DNA of 46,195 nucleotides from assembly GCA_028707875.1 (NCBI GenBank), contig JAQWAC010000002.1, positions 1 through 46,195 on the forward strand, written 5' to 3'. The notes beneath the pieces were generated by a model. That model did no database searches. It had not been told where the DNA came from and saw only the letters and a program-made list of their open reading frames with translations. Of this stretch, positions 24,274 through 31,906 are shown one piece after another. Numbering within the stretch: position 1 is the stretch's first letter; each line of letters opens with the position of its first letter. A program made the translations under genes and the position numbers. The DNA comes from Candidatus Peribacteraceae bacterium. Lineage in GTDB: Bacteria; Patescibacteriota; Gracilibacteria; Peribacterales; Peribacteraceae.

Positions 24274-25674
24274 TCAGAGACGCAATCGCGCTTCTTCGTC
24301 CCGGAACACTTCGCCTTTCGCAAGCACCTTTTCCACCGCATCAATGCACTTCGCGCTCACATTCTTCCCGTAGATTTTCGGGGCCTTACGCATGGTTCTA
24401 TTGTCCCATGCATACTCGATGATTGCCTTCACGATCTTCTCATCGACGGGCGGTGCAATCAGGTTGCCGCCGTTCATCGCGGACTCGCTGCGGTCGGACC
24501 CGAACCGGAGCGTGACGCACGGCACGCCCATCACATTCATCTCCTCTTGCATGGAACCGCTGTCCGTTGCGCAAACCGCGGCCTTCGTCATCGCCGCAAT
24601 CACATCCACGTACTCGGACCACACTGGCGAGAAAATGAAGTTCTTGTGCTTCTTCGCAAGAGCCTCCACTTCCTTCCTGAGCCCCAACCGTTCGAACGCG
24701 CGCTCCGTCTGCGTCATCGAGATCAGAAGAACCTTCCGCCCGTCTTTGATGAGAGACACCATGGCGTCGTAGAGGGCGCGGAACCTGCGGTCGGACCCGC
24801 AGTTCTCCCGCCGATGAATGCAGAAGCGCACGAAGTCGCCGTCCGCGAGCGCCGGAAAACGATCGAAGACGGTGGATTGCCCGATCCGCGTGAGCGCCTC
24901 CTCCGTGGCATCCACAACCGAGTTCCCGACGACGAAGATGCGATCTTCCGGAAATCCTTCCGAGAGCATGAACTCCCGATCCAGCTCCACGGGTGCCAGA
25001 TGCACGCCCGTCGCGGCCTCGCTGCATCGCGTATTGAATTGTTCGGGATACGGCTCCAGACTGCCACGTTCCCAGTTTTTGCGGTCTCGAAGGAATGCGT
25101 GCCACGCGGAGACATCGAAAGAGCTGGTATGACGTATTTCGTATTCCGTATTACGAGAATTTCCAACGTCCGCATACGGAATACCGAATACGGAATACTT
25201 CGGTGTGAGCGTCCGGATCCCCGCCTCCACATGCGCCGACGCAAACCCGTGGCAGAATCCCGCGTTGCTCGCCGCCATGGCCGTGGTCGTATCGCCGTGC
25301 ACATATGGAATCACGATCTTGCCCGCCTTTTTGAGCTCGCCGATGACGGAGCCGAGCCGCCCGATGATCTGACTCACGATCTCGTGCATTTCCCCCCGCA
25401 CATTCAGATTGAAGTCCGGCTCCACGCCGAATTCTTTCAGCATCCCGCCGCTCAGATTCTCGCTGTAGTGCTGCCCCGTGTGACCGAGAACCGCCAGATG
25501 TCCGCGTTTCTTCAGTTCGCGGTACAGAGGCACCTGCTTGATGATATCGGGCTTGGTGGCGATGAGGATCAGATGCACATGCCGGTTCGGCATGCCCGCT
25601 GTTTCCTCGAGGAATCGCGGTGAACGGAATGTGATCTCCTTCATAGGCGTATGTGTTGTCAGGATAGCTTGCAT
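24274..25674 (-). CDS. UDP-N-acetylglucosamine 2-epimerase-like protein
   Basis: The 466-residue GT-B fold protein resembles WecB/NeuC-type epimerases: GHTGQHYSE, VHGDTTTAMAAS, AHVEAGIRT, VVGNSVVDA, FCIHRRENC, FSPVWSEYVDV and TDSGSMQEEMNVMGVPCVTLR. WecB makes UDP-ManNAc for surface glycans, which fits the WecG/TagA-type ManNAc transferase at 27300. A segment after AGIRTLTPK (about 23 residues, YSVFGIPYADVGNSRNTEYE and on) comes from a palindromic repeat inserted in frame. The start at 25674 is supported by TATAGT (25689-25694), overlapping the divergent TATAAT. Confidence 0.85.
   Translation of the reverse strand: MQAILTTHTPMKEITFRSPRFLEETAGMPNRHVHLILIATKPDIIKQVPLYRELKKRGHLAVLGHTGQHYSENLSGGMLKEFGVEPDFNLNVRGEMHEIVSQIIGRLGSVIGELKKAGKIVIPYVHGDTTTAMAASNAGFCHGFASAHVEAGIRTLTPKYSVFGIPYADVGNSRNTEYEIRHTSSFDVSAWHAFLRDRKNWERGSLEPYPEQFNTRCSEAATGVHLAPVELDREFMLSEGFPEDRIFVVGNSVVDATEEALTRIGQSTVFDRFPALADGDFVRFCIHRRENCGSDRRFRALYDAMVSLIKDGRKVLLISMTQTERAFERLGLRKEVEALAKKHKNFIFSPVWSEYVDVIAAMTKAAVCATDSGSMQEEMNVMGVPCVTLRFGSDRSESAMNGGNLIAPPVDEKIVKAIIEYAWDNRTMRKAPKIYGKNVSAKCIDAVEKVLAKGEVFRDEEARLRL
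25131..25199. repeat. Palindromic repeat inserted in frame in the epimerase-like gene
   Basis: GTATTCCGTATT (25141-25152) pairs perfectly with AATACGGAATAC (25187-25198) across a 34-nt loop; further CGTATT/AATACC units flank it. It adds about 23 residues between AGIRTLTPK and SSFDVSAWHAFLRDR without breaking the frame. This resembles the palindromic elements that invade coding genes in Rickettsia, although the sequence is different. Confidence 0.8.
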
Positions 25675-25688
25675 GCCGCCATGATGAA

Positions 25689-25696
25689 ACTATAAT
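25689..25696. promoter_or_regulatory. Overlapping divergent -10 boxes
   Basis: ACTATAAT holds TATAAT on the plus strand (25691-25696, for the gene at 25729) and TATAGT on the minus strand (25689-25694, for the epimerase-like gene). The two transcripts would therefore compete for one RNA polymerase site. No clear -35 was found for either. Confidence 0.45.
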
Positions 25697-25728
25697 TCCG
25701 CTCCTCTCTTCCCCCCCCCTTCCCGCCC

Positions 25729-26151
25729 ATGGGTATCCCCACGATTCCGAGCTCATCCAAAATGATCGGTACTCCCGAGAATGAAAGAATCGCTCTCGAC
25801 CCGCGCGATCGAAAGGTCGCGGCCGAAGTGGCTCTGGCGTCCAATCTGGTCCCGCCACGCGCCCCGTCGGAATTGAAAAAATATCAGGATGCATTTCGGA
25901 CGGAGATGGAACAGGCGATTGCGGAATTCCAACGTCAATTCCCGGAAGCGACTGTGACGCACACCATGTCGGGAGTCGGCACGATTTCCATGATCACCTC
26001 CGCTTATGACTTCAAAAGAATCCAAAATGGATTGGATGCGGAAGACAATGCGCTGCATGGAGGGAAAGTGCTCTCCAGCCTCCACCTCGATCATGAGGAA
26101 ATCCCGGCCGCACTGACGACGGATCAGCTTTATGGAAGAGGGCTGGCGTGA
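25729..26151 (+). CDS. Small protein of unknown function
   Basis: The protein has 140 residues, is soluble and has no signal peptide. The first 30 residues are probably flexible (IPTIPSSSKMIG), followed by an amphipathic helix with ELKKYQDAFRTEMEQAIAEF and a short beta-rich end. A TATAAT stands 33 nt before the ATG. It lies between the epimerase-like gene and gpmA, with its stop 7 nt from the gpmA stop. No family is recognised. Codon use matches its neighbours, which favours a real gene. Confidence 0.6.
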   Translation: MGIPTIPSSSKMIGTPENERIALDPRDRKVAAEVALASNLVPPRAPSELKKYQDAFRTEMEQAIAEFQRQFPEATVTHTMSGVGTISMITSAYDFKRIQNGLDAEDNALHGGKVLSSLHLDHEEIPAALTTDQLYGRGLA

Positions 26152-26158
26152 AGCCAAG

Positions 26159-26827
26159 TCAGACACGCCCCTCTGAGACCTTCGTTTCGGTAAGGGAAGC
26201 TCCTTTGGTGACGATGCCGGGGACTTCCAATACTTCTCTCTTCGCAAGTTTGTCTCCTTCAAACATGTAGATGTAGGGCGTACAGAGGCCGATTTCCAGA
26301 CTTGCCGCCGCCTCGGGCTCCAGATGCTCCAGATACCGGATCATGGGACGCAAACTGTTGCCATGCGCGGCAACCAAAACAGTTTCGCCCTTCACGACGA
26401 AGGGGAGAATATACTGAAGGAAATACGGCTTCGTCCGGCGTTCACAATCCTCATGACTTTCCCCGTTGGGCGGCTGAACCGAAAAACTTCTGCGCCACTG
26501 CTGTACTTTATCCACACCGTATTTCTGAACGGTTTCCGCTTTGTTGAGCCCCTGTAAATCCCCGTAGAAACGTTCATTGAGAGCGGAGTCATAATCCACA
26601 GGAATCTTCGTCTGCCTGAGCTCTTTCAAAATCACATCAAGTGTCCGGTTCGCACGAATCAAGCGTGAGGTGAAAGCACGATCAAAATGATAGGAGCGCA
26701 GTACTTTGGCACAGGAAACCGCATCATTCTCTCCGCGTTCCGTCAGGGGTACATCGGACCACCCGGTGAAGCGGTTCTCCAGATTCCACTGAGATTGGCC
26801 ATGACGAAGCAGTATGAGCGTTCCCAT
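26159..26827 (-). CDS. gpmA: 2,3-bisphosphoglycerate-dependent phosphoglycerate mutase
   Basis: GpmA interconverts 3- and 2-phosphoglycerate. From ATG 26827 it has 222 residues with the catalytic LILLRHGQSQWNLENRFTGW, LTERG, the second phosphate-site ERFYGDLQGLNK, and LVAAHGNSLRPMIRYLE with the second histidine. The ORF-track start adds 70 residues with no family match. The upstream region is shared with the divergent small membrane protein. Confidence 0.93.
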   Translation of the reverse strand: MGTLILLRHGQSQWNLENRFTGWSDVPLTERGENDAVSCAKVLRSYHFDRAFTSRLIRANRTLDVILKELRQTKIPVDYDSALNERFYGDLQGLNKAETVQKYGVDKVQQWRRSFSVQPPNGESHEDCERRTKPYFLQYILPFVVKGETVLVAAHGNSLRPMIRYLEHLEPEAAASLEIGLCTPYIYMFEGDKLAKREVLEVPGIVTKGASLTETKVSEGRV

Positions 26828-26885
26828 GACTTTCAGCTTACCAGCTTTCGGAATTCTGTACACGCGGTATACAATGACAACAGTC

Positions 26886-27203
26886 ATGGACATCCGCCGC
26901 ATTTCACATCTCCGGTTCTTCCACACCATCGCGTGGGCGGTGCTCGTCTGCGGACTCGTCGTCGGCGCGGCGGCATCCCTCGGGCGCGCAACCCTGAACC
27001 TGAAGGCGGCACTCACCGACAAGCCGGATATCGCCATCTATCTTCTCTTACCCGAGGAAAAAATCGGGAGGACGGTGCTTCTGCGGGATCTGGATACCGA
27101 GCGCGATTACCTCGCGGAAACGAAGGACGGACCAAAGCTCGTCCGCCTGAAAAAAACGGACAAGCAGTGGTTCGTATCGAGCGTGGAGCAACTCCGCGAG
27201 TAA
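26886..27203 (+). CDS. Small single-pass membrane protein of unknown function
   Basis: From ATG 26886 it has 105 residues. One transmembrane helix lies at about residues 13-35 (TIAWAVLVCGLVVGAAASLG); the remaining 70 residues are outside the membrane and end in a strand-rich part (LVRLKKTDKQWFVSSVEQL). TACAAT (26870-26875) ends 10 nt before the ATG. It is followed by an ATTATCC repeat and the wecG-like gene. No family is recognised. Confidence 0.6.
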   Translation: MDIRRISHLRFFHTIAWAVLVCGLVVGAAASLGRATLNLKAALTDKPDIAIYLLLPEEKIGRTVLLRDLDTERDYLAETKDGPKLVRLKKTDKQWFVSSVEQLRE

Positions 27204-27271
27204 TACCTAATGGATAATGAACATTGGAAAATGGATAATCATCCATTGTCAATTTTCCATTATCCATTCAC
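27204..27271. repeat. Intergenic ATTATCC inverted repeat
   Basis: AATGGATAATG and AAAATGGATAATC are followed by ATCCATTGTCAATTTTCCAT and TATCCATT, inverted to the first half. It is the same family as 22903, 23951, 24177 and 28050. It occupies most of the gap before the wecG-like promoter. Confidence 0.8.
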
Positions 27272-27299
27272 CAAAGGGGGAAAGTTCTATAATCACCCT

Positions 27300-28049
27300 A
27301 TGCCCCGTGTCGTTCTCCTCGGCGTTCCTCTCGATCCGGTCACGCCGGAAGAAGCCGTCGCATGTATCAAGAGATATCTGGCTGAAGAAAAGCAGTACCA
27401 TGTGATGACCCCGAACAGCGAAATGCTCGTGGAAGCCTCCCGAAATCCCGCATTTCGTGCGCTCCTCAATGATACTTCGCTCAATATCCCCGATTCAGCC
27501 GGGCTCCTCTGGATGGCGAAACTCACGGGACAGTCGCTCCCTGAGCGCGTCACCGGCGTCGATACGGTTTCCGCTCTCTGCCGGGAACTCACGGAGGAAC
27601 ATCCCGTCTTCCTGTTGGGTGCGGCTCCGGGAGTGGCGGAACTGGCGGCCGAAAAATTGAAGGCCATGAATCCCCGCCTGAAAATCGCAGGCTGCCTCAG
27701 CGGATCTCCGCGCGAAGAGGATGCACAAACGATCATCGAAAAAATCCGTGCCGTTTCGCCTCATCTCCTGCTCGTTGCGTACGGAGCACCGACGCAAGAT
27801 CAATGGATTCAGCGACACATCAGGGATCTTCCTTCGGTTCGTGTCGCCATGGGCATCGGCGGCACCTTCGACTTTCTGGCGGGAACACGGAAGCGCGCTC
27901 CGGTCTTTCTGCAAAAAACGGGCCTCGAATGGATGTGGCGGCTGTTCCGGGAACCAAAGCGCATCGGAAGAATCTGGAATGCAGTTGTTATCTTTCCCCT
28001 GCTGGTTGTGCAATACGGAAGAGGCAATCCGGGAAAGGATAAGAAATAG
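27300..28049 (+). CDS. WecG/TagA/CpsF family glycosyltransferase
   Basis: Members transfer ManNAc or ManNAcA from UDP to a lipid-linked acceptor. The 249-residue protein from ATG 27300 shows VVLLGVPLDPVTPEEAV, HVMTPNSEMLVEASRNP, IPDSAGLLWMAKL, FLLGAAPGVAELAAEKL, LLVAYGAPTQDQWI and MGIGGTFDFLAGTRKRAP, all in family order. TATAAT (27288-27293) ends 6 nt before the ATG. Together with the UDP-GlcNAc 2-epimerase-like protein at 24274 it could build a ManNAc-containing surface glycan. Confidence 0.93.
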   Translation: MPRVVLLGVPLDPVTPEEAVACIKRYLAEEKQYHVMTPNSEMLVEASRNPAFRALLNDTSLNIPDSAGLLWMAKLTGQSLPERVTGVDTVSALCRELTEEHPVFLLGAAPGVAELAAEKLKAMNPRLKIAGCLSGSPREEDAQTIIEKIRAVSPHLLLVAYGAPTQDQWIQRHIRDLPSVRVAMGIGGTFDFLAGTRKRAPVFLQKTGLEWMWRLFREPKRIGRIWNAVVIFPLLVVQYGRGNPGKDKK

Positions 28050-28109
28050 ATAATGAATAATGGATAATACTTCGTTCAATTATTCATTTTCCATTTTCCA
28101 TTTTCCATT
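28050..28109. repeat. Intergenic ATTATCC/ATTTTCC repeat
   Basis: AATGAATAATGGATAAT is followed after TACTTCG by an inverted AATTATTCATTTTCCATTTT run of three CCATTTT units. It ends at the TATAGT of the next gene, so the repeat may supply upstream promoter sequence. Confidence 0.75.
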
Positions 28110-28124
28110 TATAGTTGTCGCCCA

Positions 28125-28859
28125 ATGAAACGCCTTCTCCTCCCGTTCTTCGCGCTGATCCTCGCTTCGTGCACGCTCCCCGTACGCACACCGCCCGCAG
28201 AACAGGCAGAGTCTTCTTCCTCCTCGCTCTCCGTCAGTTCGGTCTCTTCCGCCCGGATCGAAGAGGTGGAGGGAACCGGTGAGCGCGCACCGACCACGGA
28301 GGAACTCACGGAAACGGGCTCGCTCGCGGAGCGGCTTCTCCCTTCAGGAGTACTGGAAGTCGGCGAAGCTGCGGCTCCGGTGACGCTCCTCATTTTCACC
28401 GAACACAACTGCAGCTACTGCCGCCAATTCCTCACGGAACTCTTCCCGAGGCTCCGGAGCGAATACGTCGACAAAGGAATCCTAAAGATCCAAATCGCGA
28501 TGCTGACGCTCAAAAAGTACGCAGCAAGCTCTGATGCGGCCCACGGACTCATCTGCGCCTCCGCGCAGGGAAAAGGATTCCAAATGCACCGGATTCTCTT
28601 TCAGAATCCGAACAAGAGCCCCGATGCCATCCGATCCTACGCACAGGAAATGGCACTCGACCAGAAAACATTCGACGCATGTCTGAAGAGCGGTGCGACG
28701 GCGGAACTCGTGAGCGGCCAGGAGGGGTGGGCGGGAAGCCTGAATGTTTCCGTCGTTCCGGCTTTCTTCCTGAATGGCGAGAAGTTCATCGGCCTGCCGT
28801 ACTATCCGGACCTGCGCGGCAGAATCGAGGAGGCGATCAAGAAGGCGAAGGAACAGTAG
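28125..28859 (+). CDS. DsbA-like thioredoxin-fold lipoprotein
   Basis: The 244-residue protein has a lipoprotein signal peptide ending in LASC and a Ser/Glu-rich spacer (residues 20-75). Its thioredoxin-fold domain carries the active-site CSYC in FTEHNCSYCRQFL and the cis-proline region SVVPAFFLNGEKFIG. An alpha-helical insert lies between them, as in DsbA/BdbD proteins. It is likely anchored outside the membrane, forming or shuffling disulfides in secreted proteins such as the Cys-rich loop of the O-antigen-ligase-like protein. TATAGT ends 9 nt before the ATG. Confidence 0.85.
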   Translation: MKRLLLPFFALILASCTLPVRTPPAEQAESSSSSLSVSSVSSARIEEVEGTGERAPTTEELTETGSLAERLLPSGVLEVGEAAAPVTLLIFTEHNCSYCRQFLTELFPRLRSEYVDKGILKIQIAMLTLKKYAASSDAAHGLICASAQGKGFQMHRILFQNPNKSPDAIRSYAQEMALDQKTFDACLKSGATAELVSGQEGWAGSLNVSVVPAFFLNGEKFIGLPYYPDLRGRIEEAIKKAKEQ

Positions 28860-28874
28860 AGCTATACTGAAACC

Positions 28875-29432
28875 ATGGTAACAATCTTCCTTTTCCACGG
28901 CGTCAGGGGACATCCTGAGGAAAACTGGTTTCCGTGGCTGAAGAAAGAACTTCAGAAAGTGAGGCACCCCGTCATCGTGCCGCCCTTCCCGCATGCCGAT
29001 CATCCGGAGCTCAGGGAGTGGCTCGATTTTTTTGAGCAATGGAGACCTCTTCTGAACGCTGGGACCATATTCGTCGGGCACAGCCTCGGGTGCACATTCG
29101 CTCTGCGACTGCTGGAACAATTGAAGCAACCGATACGTGCGACTTTCCTTGTCGCGCCCGTCTGGGGAGTCATGGAGAACAAGTTTGACCCGCTCATGAC
29201 AAGTTTCACATCGGCGCCCTTCGACTGGCGGGCCATTCGGGAAAATGCGGGTGCAATCACCGTCCTCCACTCCGATAACGATCCGTATATCGCACCGAAA
29301 AAGACCGAAGAGCTTGCGAAAAACCTCGGTGTCGGAGTGACGTTGATCAGGAACGGCGGGCACTTGAACGAGGCGGCCGGATACACGACGTTTGAAGAAC
29401 TCCGAGCCGCAATAATGGATATTCTCCCGTAG
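28875..29432 (+). CDS. Alpha/beta hydrolase of the RBBP9/YdeN type
   Basis: The 185-residue small serine hydrolase has FLFHGVRGHPEENWFPWL at the start, the nucleophile elbow FVGHSLGCTFAL, the acid in HSDNDPYIAP and the final histidine in GGHLNEAAG, so the Ser-Asp-His triad is complete. The substrate is unknown for most of this family. TATACT (28863-28868) ends 6 nt before the ATG, only 3 nt after the preceding stop. Confidence 0.85.
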   Translation: MVTIFLFHGVRGHPEENWFPWLKKELQKVRHPVIVPPFPHADHPELREWLDFFEQWRPLLNAGTIFVGHSLGCTFALRLLEQLKQPIRATFLVAPVWGVMENKFDPLMTSFTSAPFDWRAIRENAGAITVLHSDNDPYIAPKKTEELAKNLGVGVTLIRNGGHLNEAAGYTTFEELRAAIMDILP

Positions 29433-29458
29433 CAGGGATCCGCGGGTCCCTGCTGCAG

Positions 29459-29725
29459 TTATTGCCGGATGCGCACCACCTTCGTCTTCGCGGTATGCCC
29501 CTTCAGGATCTCCACATGAGACTTCGGTACGTCGAACTCATCCGCGAGGAACCGCACAAGCTCCTCATTCGCCTTGCCATCTTCCGGCACCGCCGCGATA
29601 TCCAGTTTGATTGTTCCGTCGGCCATCACTTCTTTGACACGCGTCCGCGAAGCGCCGGGATGCACACGAACATCAAAAGAGACTTCTCCTTTTTCCGCCA
29701 ATAATTTCTTTGATTCATCAAACAC
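29459..29725 (-). CDS. DUF167 (YggU-like) protein
   Basis: The 88-residue protein with the family pattern VRVHPGASRTRV, LDIAAVPEDGKANEELVRFLA and HVEILKGHTAKTKVVRI. The start codon is GTG, with CATACT ending 6 nt before it. The function of the family is unclear; in other bacteria it often lies near envelope or amino-acid genes. Confidence 0.88.
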   Translation of the reverse strand: MFDESKKLLAEKGEVSFDVRVHPGASRTRVKEVMADGTIKLDIAAVPEDGKANEELVRFLADEFDVPKSHVEILKGHTAKTKVVRIRQ

Positions 29726-29764
29726 AGGACCAGTATGCCATTCCTACGCTCTTCACCATACTCC

Positions 29765-30454
29765 CTACGCCCCAAGATTGGTTTTCCTCCACTTCTCAAT
29801 CTCTTTGTGATTCCCCGAGAGGAGCACATCGGGAACTTTCAGACCATGGAATTCCTCCGGCCGCGTGTAGTGCGGGTACTCCTTCTTGCGGCCGAGCGAA
29901 GCCGAGAAACTCTCTTCTGCCGCAGATTCGTCTTTGCCGAGCACGCCCGGAATGTGACGCGCCACCGCATCAATGAGTACCATCGCGGGGAGCTCCCCGC
30001 CCGTGAGCACGTAATCGCCGATGGAAATCTCCTCATCGATCCACCCGCCGTCGATGATCCGCTGATCGATGCCCTCGTAGTGTCCGCAGAGCAGAAGCAG
30101 CCAGTCCTCCTTGTGTGCTATGCGTTCAACTTTCGTCTGCGTGAGTCTCTTCCCTCTTGGAGAAAGATAGATCCTCCACGGTTTTCCTTTATTTCCTTTA
30201 CTTCTTTTATTTCCTTTCTCTCCTTCGTCCATAACCGCCTCAATCGCCTTCACCGCAACGTCCACCTTGAGCACCATTCCCGCCCCGCCTCCATACGGCG
30301 TGTCATCCACCTGACGGTACCGATTCAATCCGAACGTCCGGAGATCATGGAAGTGAATATCCAGAAGCCCTTTGCTGCGCGCCCGCTCGATGATGCTCTC
30401 GGTCAGAGGCCCCTGAAACATACCGGGAAAGAGAGTGAGAATGTCGATCCTCAT
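29765..30454 (-). CDS. trmD: tRNA (guanine-N1)-methyltransferase
   Basis: TrmD methylates G37 of tRNAs with SAM to prevent frameshifting. From ATG 30454 it has 229 residues and starts RIDILTLFPGMFQGPLTESI. It has VDDTPYGGGAGMVLK, the trefoil-knot SAM site LLLCGHYEGIDQRI, EISIGDYVLTGGELPAMVLIDAV and the C-terminal YTRPEEFHGLKVPDVLLSGNH. The linker before the knot carries KGNKRSKGNKGKPW, encoded by a purine-rich iterated stretch (30176-30232) and longer than in Escherichia coli. The ORF track start is 25 codons too far upstream. Confidence 0.95.
   Translation of the reverse strand: MRIDILTLFPGMFQGPLTESIIERARSKGLLDIHFHDLRTFGLNRYRQVDDTPYGGGAGMVLKVDVAVKAIEAVMDEGEKGNKRSKGNKGKPWRIYLSPRGKRLTQTKVERIAHKEDWLLLLCGHYEGIDQRIIDGGWIDEEISIGDYVLTGGELPAMVLIDAVARHIPGVLGKDESAAEESFSASLGRKKEYPHYTRPEEFHGLKVPDVLLSGNHKEIEKWRKTNLGA
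30176..30232. repeat. Low-complexity iterated stretch inside trmD
   Basis: The plus strand is a run of TTTATTTCC/TTTACTTC-like units (for example TTTCCTTTATTTCCTTTAC). It encodes the Lys/Gly/Asn-rich loop of TrmD. It is probably another in-frame simple-repeat insertion in a tolerant loop. Confidence 0.5.
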
Positions 30455-30467
30455 GGAAAGAAAAGAT

Positions 30468-30483
30468 GTAGACTGCAGTCTAC
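30468..30483. promoter_or_regulatory. Perfect 16-bp palindrome between divergent trmD and GT2 genes
   Basis: GTAGACTGCAGTCTAC places TAGACT, a -10-like hexamer, on both strands (30469-30474 plus, 30477-30482 minus). It sits in the 40-bp gap between the two start codons. It may be a bidirectional -10 and/or an operator. Confidence 0.5.
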
Positions 30484-30494
30484 CAGACTGTCGC

Positions 30495-31448
30495 ATGGGA
30501 ACCCCGAAAATCTCCATTCTCGTGCCCACCTATAACCCCGTTCCGGAGCACCTCCGGGAGGCTCTGGAGTGCCTCAGGAGCCAAACCATGCGGGAGTGGC
30601 ATGCCGTCATCCATGATGATTGCTCGACCGTCGATGTGTTGGCAATTGTCGAGCCATTTCTCACGGATACCCGCTTCACCTTCGTGCGGAGCGACTGCCG
30701 CCTGGGAATCGGGGGGAACTGGAATGCGTGCCTGACATACGCAACGGCCCCCGTCATCCAATATCTCTTTCAGGATGACCTGTGGTCGCCTATGTTCCTC
30801 GAAAAAGGCCTCGCGATTCTCGAGACACATCCTTCCGTCGGCTTCGTCTCGATCGATCATGAGTACCGTTATGAGAACGGACGGAACAATGCGGCGTACT
30901 ACGACGAACTGAACGCGTTCAAGCGCATGAAGATCGCAGCGGGGGAACATCGTGGCGGGGAAATGCTCCGCCAATGGCTCGCATTCGATCTGAAGCCCGG
31001 CCTCATCGGGGAACCGTCCTTCGTCATGATCCGCCGCTCGCTCACGGAGAAGATCGGCCCGTTCCTCACGGACATGCCGCAGAGTCTGGATAACGAATAC
31101 TGGATCCGCGCACTCCTCTCCTCCGATTGGTACTTCCTGAAAGAATCACTCGGAGAATTCCGCGTACATGCCGCAGCCGCGAGCGCAATGAATGATCTGG
31201 CGGGGGCGGGGCTGGCCGATCGCCTCCGTATCTATCAGCTTCTTCTGAAACAACTTCCGCGCAAAAGTGATCTCCACGCGACAACGCAGACCTCGCTCAT
31301 TCGCGCACTCTCCGCCATGGTGCGGCGATTCTTCCAGCGCAGGAAGCAGGGCAAGAGCGTGGCGATGCGCGGAGGCAGCAAGAAAACCATTCTTCTGTTC
31401 GTGCTTCGACATCCGCTCATTTTTCTGAATAGTCTTCGTCGGAAATGA
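30495..31448 (+). CDS. Glycosyltransferase family 2
   Basis: From ATG 30495 it has 317 residues with the GT-A N-terminus ISILVPTYNPVPEHLREALE, the nucleotide-sugar site HDDCSTVDV, an LGIGGNWNACL segment, and FQDDLWSPMFLEKGL with a DxD-like metal site. The C-terminal 60 residues are basic with a hydrophobic end (ILLFVLRHPLIFL) that may touch the membrane. The acceptor is unknown; it fits the nearby surface-glycan genes. Confidence 0.88.
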   Translation: MGTPKISILVPTYNPVPEHLREALECLRSQTMREWHAVIHDDCSTVDVLAIVEPFLTDTRFTFVRSDCRLGIGGNWNACLTYATAPVIQYLFQDDLWSPMFLEKGLAILETHPSVGFVSIDHEYRYENGRNNAAYYDELNAFKRMKIAAGEHRGGEMLRQWLAFDLKPGLIGEPSFVMIRRSLTEKIGPFLTDMPQSLDNEYWIRALLSSDWYFLKESLGEFRVHAAAASAMNDLAGAGLADRLRIYQLLLKQLPRKSDLHATTQTSLIRALSAMVRRFFQRRKQGKSVAMRGGSKKTILLFVLRHPLIFLNSLRRK

Positions 31449-31451
31449 GAA

Positions 31452-31847
31452 TCACAGGTGGCTGAGGAAGTTGCGGTTGCCGCTGTACGCATTCTCCCCT
31501 GTTCTCAGGGATCTTTTGTCTCTTTTTCCGAATCCGCGCGAATGAATTTCCTTGGGTGGCACCTCTCTAAGCAGAACTTTGAAACGCTCGTGGACCTTCG
31601 CACTCTCAGCCTCCAGCGCCCTGCAAACAGGATTCGTCTCGCCTGCCTTGCTCTCCAAGGCCATCAAGGTGGCGTTGAGTTTGTCACGGGTCTGACGCAG
31701 TGCGATGTCCACATCCGCGGGGAGGCCCTCGATCGTATTCTTTCTGCGTGCCCAGTTCAGTACATCACGACTCTCCTGAATGGCGCCGCGACACCGGTCC
31801 ACAAAAGGACGATAGCTCTTCGGGATCTGATCTTCGGATAAGCGCAT
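31452..31847 (-). CDS. Small helical protein of unknown function
   Basis: The protein has 131 residues, all predicted helical and soluble (SYRPFVDRCRGAIQESRDVL, LRQTRDKLNATLMALESKAG), with a basic, glycine-containing tail. It is convergent with the GT2 gene, 3 nt away. No family is recognised. The absence of a better frame in this interval supports it as a real gene. Confidence 0.5.
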   Translation of the reverse strand: MRLSEDQIPKSYRPFVDRCRGAIQESRDVLNWARRKNTIEGLPADVDIALRQTRDKLNATLMALESKAGETNPVCRALEAESAKVHERFKVLLREVPPKEIHSRGFGKRDKRSLRTGENAYSGNRNFLSHL

Positions 31848-31906
31848 AGGGAAGCGGAAAGAGAGAGGGCATCTTAATGATTTCCCCTGTTCCGTCCAAG
31901 CAATAA

